The notes under the pieces: model-generated | The model's database searches: none | The model's input: the letters and a program-made list of their open reading frames with translations, nothing else | What the model was told of the DNA's origin: nothing | Made by a program: the position numbers and the translations under genes | Shown here: one piece after another, positions 57,873-64,000 of the stretch | How the letters are laid out: each line of letters begins with the position of its first letter | Numbering within the stretch: position 1 is the stretch's first letter | From: Arthrobacter sp. YN | GTDB lineage: Bacteria; Actinomycetota; Actinomycetes; Actinomycetales; Micrococcaceae | Reading direction: 5' to 3' | Length of the DNA stretch: 64,000 nt | NCBI RefSeq assembly: GCF_002224285.1 | Contig: NZ_CP022436.1 | Span: 3,720,001-3,784,000, forward strand

Positions 57873-58102
57873 GCGCGGCGTCCCGCTCGATCCCGTACCG
57901 ACACCACCTACTTTGAGAGCCCAGATGCCATGACACGCCCTGTATTGCGGCGAGTCGCCGGGTAGCTTCGGTCAAAGTGGGTGGTGGCGGCACGGCCGGT
58001 CCCGCGCTCGCTCGAATCCCCCGCCGCGCACGGGCGAGCCGGGCGAACAACTGCCGGATCCCACGGCAGGGATCCGGCGCAGGGAACTCGCTGGACACAC
58101 AA
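57873..58102. other. Gene-free stretch between channel and tRNA-Tyr
   Basis: About 230 bases without a convincing coding sequence. The short open frames here have no recognisable similarity and no ribosome site. No repeat was found apart from the adjoining terminator. Confidence 0.5.
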
Positions 58103-58135
58103 AAAATCCCCGGAACCAGTGGTTCCGGGGATTTT
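58103..58135 (-). terminator. Terminator of tRNA-Tyr
   Basis: AAAATCCCCGGAACC (58103-58117) and GGTTCCGGGGATTTT (58121-58135) form a perfect stem with a three-base loop; on the minus strand a T-run follows. Confidence 0.88.
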
Positions 58136-58142
58136 CTTTGGG

Positions 58143-58224
58143 TGGCAGATGAGGGATTCGAACCCCCGTAGGCGTTGCCAGCTGATTTACAGTCAGCCCC
58201 CTTTGGCCGCTCGGGTAATCTGCC
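58143..58224 (-). tRNA. tRNA-Tyr (GTA)
   Basis: An 82-base type II tRNA on the minus strand with a long variable arm. The acceptor GGCAGAT pairs with ATCTGCC, the anticodon stem CTGA/TCAG encloses loop CTGTAAA with anticodon GTA, and the T-arm reads GGGGGTTCGAATCCC. CCA is not encoded. Confidence 0.93.
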
Positions 58225-58352
58225 GAACTTCAAAAGAAGATCACTTCCGGAGACCGTTTCTTTTAGATCCGGTAACCGAAGGCAGAGACAACCTTACAGA
58301 ACTTTCTGCGAAGAATCTAATCGAGGGAAAACGCCCGGGATTTAGCGGTATG

Positions 58353-58619
58353 TCAGACTTCCCCGAGGATCCGGCCGGCGAGTTTCGCTTCGAACTTCTC
58401 GGCCTGCTCGGCGGTGATCTGGTTGAGTTGCACGGCCCGCAGCAGGTCAGCGTGCACTCCGTCCATGCGCGCGGTGGCATCGGGTACCGGGCTCAGGACG
58501 ATCGAAGCGGCAACAGCCGCGGCCGCAACAGCACTGGCTGCGGCAACTGCAGCCGTGCCAAGGGAGCCCGCTGCTGCAGACGCGGATTTACTGATGGACT
58601 GGACGGCCTTGCTGCTCAT
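58353..58619 (-). CDS. Small Ala/Ser-rich hypothetical protein
   Basis: An 88-residue protein I do not recognise. One hydrophobic Ala-rich segment (GTAAVAAASAVAAAAVAAS) could be a membrane helix or signal, followed by a charged helix (QLNQITAEQAEKFEAKLAG) resembling a short SHOCT-like segment. ATG 58619 is preceded by GGAGG, which supports it as a real gene. Confidence 0.62.
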   Translation of the reverse strand: MSSKAVQSISKSASAAAGSLGTAAVAAASAVAAAAVAASIVLSPVPDATARMDGVHADLLRAVQLNQITAEQAEKFEAKLAGRILGEV

Positions 58620-58800
58620 GCTGATCCTCCACTATGCGTTCTTCCAACTGGTACAACTCTCAACCGGCAGCCTCAGTTCCAACCTTGCATGTGCTGTGAG
58701 CGAACTGTGAATGCGCTCCACAGCCCCAAGCAGCACCTTCCGTACTAGGCTGGATGCCAGACCAACCCGCCCTCACAGGGCCCCCAACCTAAGGAGAGTC

Positions 58801-59292
58801 ATGGCAGGCGAATCCACATTCGACGTCGTCAGCAAGGTAGACAAGCAAGAGGTCGCCAACGCACTGAACCAGTCCCAGAAGGAAATCGCGCAGCGATACG
58901 ACTTCAAGGGCGTTGGCGCGGAGATCGACTTCAGCGGCGAGAAGATCCTCATGAAGGCCAATTCCGAGGACCGCGTCCTTGCGGTCCTGGATGTTTTCCA
59001 GTCCAAGCTGATCAAGCGCGGCATCTCGTTGAAGTCCCTGGAACAGGGCGAGCCCTTCCCCTCCGGCAAGGAATTCCGCCTGGAGTGCACCATCAAGGAA
59101 GGCATTGCCCAGGACATCGCCAAGAAGATCAACAAGATCATCCGCGATGAAGCCCCCAAGTCCGTCAAGTCCCAGATCCAGGGCGACGAACTCCGCGTGA
59201 CCTCCAAGTCCCGTGACGACCTTCAGGAAACCATGAACATCCTGAAGAAGTTCGAAGAGGCCGACCTGCAGTTCGTGAACTTCCGCAGCTAG
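58801..59292 (+). CDS. YajQ family cyclic-di-GMP-binding protein
   Basis: A 163-residue protein with two ferredoxin-like domains, the normal YajQ layout. Signatures are STFDVVSKVDKQEVANALNQ, QRYDFKGVGAEI and DELRVTSKSRDDLQ. Some family members bind nucleotides or c-di-GMP and act with transcription factors; the role here is inferred from family. AGGAG precedes ATG 58801. A strong terminator follows. Confidence 0.92.
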   Translation: MAGESTFDVVSKVDKQEVANALNQSQKEIAQRYDFKGVGAEIDFSGEKILMKANSEDRVLAVLDVFQSKLIKRGISLKSLEQGEPFPSGKEFRLECTIKEGIAQDIAKKINKIIRDEAPKSVKSQIQGDELRVTSKSRDDLQETMNILKKFEEADLQFVNFRS

Positions 59293-59311
59293 TCCCAGTG
59301 CCGTCCGAAAG

Positions 59312-59354
59312 GCCGGTGTGCAGCCCCACCCAAGGGCCTGCACACCGGCTTTTT
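59312..59354 (+). terminator. Terminator after YajQ gene
   Basis: GCCGGTGTGCAG (59312-59323) pairs with CTGCACACCGGC (59338-59349), followed by TTTTT. Confidence 0.9.
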
Positions 59355-59457
59355 GCTGCCCGGGAATACGGACAACACCAAGACCACGGGCGCCACGGAT
59401 GGTCCCATCCAGGTCAGTCCGGCAGGCGGCTACATCGGCGACGGGCTGTTCGCGTAG
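59332..59457 (+). pseudogene. Possible 3' remnant of a lost gene
   Basis: One frame from about 59332 reads protein-like Gly/Thr-rich sequence (LLPGNTDNTKTTGATDGPI, then VSPAGGYIGDGLFA) to TAG 59455-59457. It has no start of its own and its front overlaps the YajQ terminator. It may be the end of a gene lost by deletion. I do not recognise the family. Confidence 0.35.
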
Positions 59458-59484
59458 TCCGGGCGTGACCGCTTCACTGTGAAC

Positions 59485-60354
59485 CTAGGAAAGCGGGCGG
59501 CCGGCCATCCGCTCCAAGCGGCTGATCCGTTCCTTCATGGGCGGGTGGGTGGAGAACATCCGCCGCATGCCGCCGCCACGGAACGGGTTGGCGATCATGA
59601 GATGCGACGCGTTGACGAGCTTCTGGTCCTGCGGGAGCGGCAGCTGGGTGACGCCGGACTCGATCTTGCGCAGGGCTGAGGCGAGTGCCAGCGGATCGCC
59701 GGTGAGCTCGGCGCCGTCCTCATCGGCGTCGTACTCCCTCGTGCGGGAGATGGCCATCTGGATGAGCGAAGCCGCGAACGGCGCCAGCAATGCCATGGCG
59801 ATGGTGGCCAGCGGGTTGGCGTTGCGCCGGTCCCCGCTGCCGAAGATCAGCAGCATCTGCCCCACGGAGGTGATGACTCCGGCCACGGCAGCAGCCACCG
59901 ACGAGGTCAGGATGTCGCGGTTGTACACGTGCATCAGTTCATGCCCCAGCACTCCCCTGAGCTCGCGGGCGTCCAGCAGGTGCAGGATCCCTTCGGTGCA
60001 GCACACGGCGGCGTTTTTGGGGTTGCGGCCGGTGGCAAAGGCGTTGGGGGTCATGGTGGGCGACAGGTAGATCCGCGGCATTGGCTTGTTGGCCCTGACG
60101 GAGAGCTCACGAACGATCTGGTACAGATGAGGAGCCTGGGATTCGGTCACCGGGTAGGCGGCCATGGACCGGATGGCGATCTTGTCGCTGTTCCAGTATC
60201 CGTAGGCGGTGGTGCCCACGCCGATCAACGCCATGATCCAGATGGGCGTCGTGCTGCGCGTTCCCGCTGCGATGAGGGCGCCCAAACCCAACAACACCGC
60301 CCACAGCACGCCGAACAGTGCCGCCGTCTTGAGTCCATTGTTGTGTTTGTGCAC
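59485..60354 (-). CDS. M48 family zinc metalloprotease (HtpX-like)
   Basis: A 289-residue membrane protease for misfolded membrane proteins. Two N-terminal membrane helices come first (ALFGVLWAVLLGLGALIAA), then the zinc motif VLGHELMHVYNRD and the third ligand Glu in REYDADEDGAEL. A further membrane pair lies between them. The start is GTG 60354. Converges on the remnant and YajQ region. Confidence 0.92.
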   Translation of the reverse strand: MHKHNNGLKTAALFGVLWAVLLGLGALIAAGTRSTTPIWIMALIGVGTTAYGYWNSDKIAIRSMAAYPVTESQAPHLYQIVRELSVRANKPMPRIYLSPTMTPNAFATGRNPKNAAVCCTEGILHLLDARELRGVLGHELMHVYNRDILTSSVAAAVAGVITSVGQMLLIFGSGDRRNANPLATIAMALLAPFAASLIQMAISRTREYDADEDGAELTGDPLALASALRKIESGVTQLPLPQDQKLVNASHLMIANPFRGGGMRRMFSTHPPMKERISRLERMAGRPLS

Positions 60355-60464
60355 TGTTGTTCTTGCCTCTTCCTTCGGCTCCAGCAGGGGTTCTGTACGG
60401 ATTAACGCCGACGCCGGCCGTCGTGTTCCGCTCCCAGCCTACGGTGGTGGGGTGACCGGCACTG

Positions 60465-61736
60465 CTACGGCACCGGATGTTTGGCATCGTAGGCAACGAA
60501 CCCGGGCTGAAGGCGCGAAGCCAGCCACGCCAGGACGATGCAGAGGAGTCCGCCCATAAGCAACACTCCGCCTTCGCTGAGGAACTGTGTGACACCGCCG
60601 GCCAGCATGTCCCCCACGCGTGGACCGCCCGCCACCACCACAATGAAGACTCCCTGCAGCCTGCCCCGCAGGTGATCCGGTGTGGCCGATTGGAGGATGG
60701 TGGTGCGGAAAACGGCGCTGACAGAATCCGAAATGCCGGCCAGGGCACAGCAGAGGGCTGCTGGGACCAGCCAGGGGGTGACGCCCTCGCGGCCGGAATC
60801 GCCGGCGAGCAGCACCACCAGCCCAAAGCCGGCAATGGAGGCTCCCCAACCCACCACGGACCACACCACGGCGCTGCCTTGTTTGCGTACCCGGCCCAGC
60901 GGCCCGGAAAACAGGCCGGCAAGGAACGCGCCGACGGCTGTCGAGGCAAGAAGTATGCCCACTGTGGCTTCGCCTCCGCCGATCATGACCGCACCGATGG
61001 CAGGCATCAGAGCACGCGGTTGGGCGCAGATCATGGCGATGAGGTCGATGATGAAGGTCATGCGGACGTTGGGGCGGGTACCCAGGAAGCGGAACCCTTC
61101 CACCACTGATCGCAGCCCGGGCCGCACGGCATCCTTGGACGGCGGCAATGGAGGAAGCTTGAAGAGGCCCCAGAGGGCAAACGTAAAGCTGATGACATCG
61201 ATGGTGTAGGTCCAGCCGAAGCCGATGGTAGCCACCAGAACCCCGGCCAGGAGTGGTCCGGCAGTCATGGACAGGCCGAACGTCAGCATGCTCAGGGCGT
61301 TGGCTGCAGGGAGCAGGTCCTTGCGGACCAGCAACGGAATGATGGCGCTGCGGGCGGGACCGTTGATGCCCTGCGCTCCACTTTGGATGGCCACCAGTGC
61401 GTAGAGGATCCAGATGTTGCCGATCTCCAGCCATGCCTGCAGGGCGAGCCCTGCGGTGGTCGCCCACAGGACGAGGGAGGCGATGATGGCCACTTTGCGG
61501 CGGTCATAGGCGTCCGAAATGGACCCGCCGTAGAGTCCGGCGATCACCAACGGGACCAGCGCAAAGATGCCCAGGAGTCCCACGTAGAAGCTCTCCTGGG
61601 TGAGCCGGTAGACCTCCAAGCTGACAGCCACCAAGGTCAGTTGGGTACCGATGGCAGCCACCGATGCGCCCAGCCAGAGCCGTCGGAAGGCCGGACTCTC
61701 CTTCAGCGGGGTGATGTCTGCCAGTAGTTTCGCCAC
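60465..61736 (-). CDS. MFS exporter (enterobactin/multidrug EntS-like)
   Basis: A 423-residue carrier with 12 membrane segments. The first helix region FRRLWLGASVAAIGTQLTLVA, the motif YGGSISDAYDRRKV and ILQSATPDHLRGRLQGVFIV place it in the DHA3 group that includes EntS and Tet-like exporters. The start is GTG 61736. Substrate unknown. Confidence 0.87.
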   Translation of the reverse strand: MAKLLADITPLKESPAFRRLWLGASVAAIGTQLTLVAVSLEVYRLTQESFYVGLLGIFALVPLVIAGLYGGSISDAYDRRKVAIIASLVLWATTAGLALQAWLEIGNIWILYALVAIQSGAQGINGPARSAIIPLLVRKDLLPAANALSMLTFGLSMTAGPLLAGVLVATIGFGWTYTIDVISFTFALWGLFKLPPLPPSKDAVRPGLRSVVEGFRFLGTRPNVRMTFIIDLIAMICAQPRALMPAIGAVMIGGGEATVGILLASTAVGAFLAGLFSGPLGRVRKQGSAVVWSVVGWGASIAGFGLVVLLAGDSGREGVTPWLVPAALCCALAGISDSVSAVFRTTILQSATPDHLRGRLQGVFIVVVAGGPRVGDMLAGGVTQFLSEGGVLLMGGLLCIVLAWLASRLQPGFVAYDAKHPVP

Positions 61737-61856
61737 CGTCCTACCTTAAACGAGCCTTCCGCCGCCTGCCCGCCACCCCCACCTGCGCTCTCCCGCCTAC
61801 ACCCCTCCCACCTGCGGCCCCCAGCTTGGTAGGCTCACCCGGGGGAAGGAGTTGAC

Positions 61857-62633
61857 ATGGTCGCATCGCGACAATTGCTGTACCGTTCGGCCTTTTGGGA
61901 GATCGCCAGGCCACGTCACCCCCTCACCGCCGGGCATGTGCTGATCAGGCTCTCGGACCCCTCAACAGAGTTCGCACACCCGTCAGCCGCCGACTGGCTC
62001 TTCTGCCACGGCCTGGTCCGTGCCGCTTTGGCCGACGTCCTGGGCGCCACCCGGTGCGCCATCATGTTTGCCCACCAATGGCACCCCTTGGGTTCAGCCA
62101 TCGGGGAGCCGGTGGCGGAATCGTCAACGCCCACCTTCCACCTCTTCGGGCGATGGGACGGAGAAACCACGACGCCGGCACACCAGCTTTCGCTTCCGGC
62201 GCACCGCCGGAAGGGCGAACCGGACCACGATATGGAAGCCACCGACGCAGCCATGCGTGAGGCACTGCGGCTGGCCCGGCCGGAGACTATGGTGGGCTCC
62301 GACGCTGCGGCCAGTGCCGCCGTCGAGCCTGTTTCCGGTACCGGTCCGCTGGTCCGGGCCGTGGACGCTGGACCACGCCACACCGTCCTGGAAACTGTCA
62401 GGAAGCTGGCAGCCATCAGCGAGGTCCGTCCGGCAGAGTTGTTGGCGATCGGTGCAGCCTTGGCCGCACTTCCCGTCCCCGGAGGTTTCAGTGGATTCAG
62501 TTGTGTTGCCTTGGAAGGCGAAGAGCCTGGAGCTCCGTTGCGGGTCCATGCCCTGGGCCGGTCAGCTGCCGAAGACGTCAACCCCTTGGAGGGCCTCTTA
62601 AATTTGCCTGAAGTTAGCCTTGCCTTATTGTGA
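61857..62633 (+). CDS. Unknown protein with HIT-like N-terminal segment
   Basis: A 258-residue protein I cannot assign. The first ~115 residues (WEIARPRHPLTAGHVLI, then PTFHLFGRWDGE) follow the outline of HIT-domain proteins, but the HxHxH catalytic set is reduced to a single FHLFGRW. The rest is Ala-rich and charged with no recognised motif. AAGGAG precedes ATG 61857. The Fur gene follows 30 bases later; an iron-box-like sequence overlaps its end. Confidence 0.6.
   Translation: MVASRQLLYRSAFWEIARPRHPLTAGHVLIRLSDPSTEFAHPSAADWLFCHGLVRAALADVLGATRCAIMFAHQWHPLGSAIGEPVAESSTPTFHLFGRWDGETTTPAHQLSLPAHRRKGEPDHDMEATDAAMREALRLARPETMVGSDAAASAAVEPVSGTGPLVRAVDAGPRHTVLETVRKLAAISEVRPAELLAIGAALAALPVPGGFSGFSCVALEGEEPGAPLRVHALGRSAAEDVNPLEGLLNLPEVSLALL
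62609..62627. promoter_or_regulatory. Iron-box-like (DtxR/IdeR type) sequence upstream of the Fur gene
   Basis: TGAAGTTAGCCTTGCCTTA matches 14 of 19 positions of the DtxR/IdeR consensus TTAGGTTAGSCTAACCTAA as I recall it. It lies 37 bases before the Fur gene start. Weak on its own, but its position is suggestive. Confidence 0.35.
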
Positions 62634-62663
62634 ACTCCTCAAAATAAGTGTTTCAATGAATGC

Positions 62664-63140
62664 ATGACAGATCACACCGCCGAGCAAGCAGAATGGGCAG
62701 CCGCCCTGCATGCCCACGGCCGGCGTGTGACCAAACAGCGGCTGGCAGTGCTCGCCGCAGTCCAGCACCATCCGCATTCTCCGGCAGAAGGCATTCTTGC
62801 CGCTGCGCGCAAAGAGCTTCCTGAACTGACGGCGCAGTCCGTTTACGTAGTGCTCAGCGACCTCACGGACCTGCAGATGCTGCGCCGCTTCGAGCCCCCG
62901 CACTCCCCCGCGCTCTACGAAACCCGGGTGGGTGACAACCACCATCACGCCGTGTGCATCAGCTGCGGCAAGGTGGAGGACGTGGATTGCGCCGTGGGCC
63001 ACGCACCGTGCCTCACCCCGCATTGGGATGAGAATTCCAAGCCCATGACCATCCAGATCGCAGATGTCCTCTATCAAGGCGTCTGCCAGGACTGCCAGTC
63101 CAAACAACAGCTTCCCGTAACTTCCGTAACTCAGAAATAA
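62664..63140 (+). CDS. furA: Fur family regulator (FurA/CatR type)
   Basis: A 158-residue metal-dependent repressor. The winged helix (VTKQRLAVLAAVQHHPHSPA, then SVYVVLSDLTDLQML) is followed by the metal site DNHHHAVCISCG and a CQDC pair for structural zinc. Immediately upstream of a catalase gene with a 15-base gap, as in mycobacterial furA-katG and streptomycete furA/catR-cat pairs, so it is likely a peroxide-responsive repressor of the catalase. Confidence 0.9.
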   Translation: MTDHTAEQAEWAAALHAHGRRVTKQRLAVLAAVQHHPHSPAEGILAAARKELPELTAQSVYVVLSDLTDLQMLRRFEPPHSPALYETRVGDNHHHAVCISCGKVEDVDCAVGHAPCLTPHWDENSKPMTIQIADVLYQGVCQDCQSKQQLPVTSVTQK

Positions 63141-63155
63141 GAAAAAAGGAGAACA

Positions 63156-64000
63156 ATGACTGCTATTTCAACAACCCAGTCAGGTGCACCCGTTACCTCC
63201 GACGCGCACTCCAAGTCCGTCGGCGCTGACGGTGCCATCATCCTCACCGACCACTACCTGGTGGAGAAGCTCGCACAGTTCAACCGCGAGCGTGTCCCGG
63301 AGCGTGTAGTGCACGCCAAGGGTGGCGGCGCTTTCGGTACGTTCAAGACCACCTCGGACGTTTCGGCCTACACCAAGGCAGCCTTCCTGCAGCCGGGCAC
63401 CGAGACGGACATGCTGATCCGTTTCTCCTCCGTTGCGGGCGAGAACGGTTCTCCCGACACTTGGCGCGACCCCCGCGGTTTCGCCGTGAAGTTCTACACC
63501 TCCGAGGGCAACTACGACCTCGTTGGCAACAACACCCCCGTCTTCTTCATCCGCGACGGCATCAAGTTCCCGGACTTCATCCACTCCCAGAAGCGCCTCC
63601 CGGGCAGCCACCTGCGTGACGCTGACATGCAGTGGGACTTCTGGACCCTCTCCCCCGAGTCCGCCCACCAGGTCACCTGGCTCATGGGCGACCGCGGCCT
63701 CCCGGCTTCCTGGCGTGAAATGCAGGGCTACGGCTCGCACACCTACCAGTGGATCAACGCCGCCGGCGAGCGTTTCTGGGTCAAGTACCACTTCAAGTCC
63801 AACCAGGGCGTCAAGACCATCACCGGCGACCAGGCTGAGCAGCTGGCCGGCTCGGATGCGGACTTCTACATCCGCGACCTCCAGGAAAACATCGCCGACG
63901 GCAACTTCCCCTCCTGGGAACTGCACGTCCAGGTCATGCCTTACGAGGACGCCAAGACGTACCGCTTCAACCCGTTCGACCTCACCAAGGTGTGGCCGCA
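63156..64000 (+). CDS. Heme catalase, 3' end beyond window
   Basis: The first 281 residues of a clade-3 type small-subunit catalase, which converts hydrogen peroxide to water and oxygen. The active-site His lies in [14 protein letters not shown] and the Asn in [26 protein letters not shown] and [14 protein letters not shown] are also family signatures. AAAAGGAG precedes ATG 63156. The gene is open to the window end, so the length and the heme-binding Tyr region are not visible. Confidence 0.95.
   Translation, partial: MTAISTTQSGAPVTSDAHSKSVGADGAIILTDHYLVEKLAQFNRERVPERVVHAKGGGAFGTFKTTSDVSAYTKAAFLQPGTETDMLIRFSSVAGENGSPDTWRDPRGFAVKFYTSEGNYDLVGNNTPVFFIRDGIKFPDFIHSQKRLPGSHLRDADMQWDFWTLSPESAHQVTWLMGDRGLPASWREMQGYGSHTYQWINAAGERFWVKYHFKSNQGVKTITGDQAEQLAGSDADFYIRDLQENIADGNFPSWELHVQVMPYEDAKTYRFNPFDLTKVWP

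Overview
The window looks like a chromosomal segment of a high-GC Gram-positive actinobacterium, most likely from the Micrococcaceae (Arthrobacter/Paenarthrobacter type). The signs are a strong G/C third-position bias, GTG and TTG starts, many ATGA/TGATG gene overlaps, LGFP-repeat and GT87 cell-envelope proteins, a FurA-catalase pair and TAGNNT -10 elements placed close to start codons. I see no rRNA, IS element, prophage or CRISPR. It reads as a metabolic and transport region with several sugar and organosulfur utilisation loci, each with its own regulator.

Layout. 1-1734 (minus): a CoA-ester lyase and a frameshifted DUF2797 gene cut by the window edge. 2112-5942 (plus): a four-gene tauABCD/ssu-like sulfonate operon. 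6046-13479: an alpha-glucoside locus (binding protein, two permeases, GH13 glucosidase, aldo/keto reductase, all minus) facing a ROK repressor, with three related AT-rich operators. 13544-15912: a Na+/H+ antiporter and an NAD(P)-binding oxidoreductase. 15978-16184: tRNA-Met and tRNA-Thr. 16315-22576 (minus): LysM protein, DeaD-type RNA helicase, MOSC protein, and a KdpE/KdpD-like two-component pair without kdp pump genes. 22729-26161 (plus): a YgiB-like membrane protein, a glutathionylspermidine-synthase-like ligase and an APC permease in one operon. 26286-29602: GT87 mannosyltransferase, glutaryl-CoA-type dehydrogenase and TetR. 29752-36046 (plus): a lactose/galactoside ABC transporter and GH2 beta-galactosidase, with a perfect operator between it and the TetR gene. 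36133-38078: MFS carrier and HxlR regulator. 38294-41498: a secreted Pro/Ala-rich protein with a sortase-like end and a Tat-exported phospholipase C. 41599-45913 (minus): VOC protein, cystathionine beta-synthase, cystathionine gamma-synthase and a second GT87. 46044-56596: AlkA-type glycosylase, two ABC-2 export pairs, acyl-CoA synthetase, ABM protein, thioredoxin, an LGFP-SGNH secreted hydrolase, TetR and a thioesterase-like protein. 56775-64000: small protein, K+ channel, tRNA-Tyr, small protein, YajQ, M48 protease, MFS exporter, an unknown protein, FurA and a catalase cut by the window end.

Two themes stand out. First, four genes (DUF2797 and three sugar-ABC permeases) are each broken by the loss of one base in what should be a run of five G or C, leaving four. 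This suggests homopolymer sequencing errors or, less likely, real decay. Second, most convergent gene ends carry long, nearly perfect palindromes that probably act as bidirectional terminators and may be dispersed repeats.
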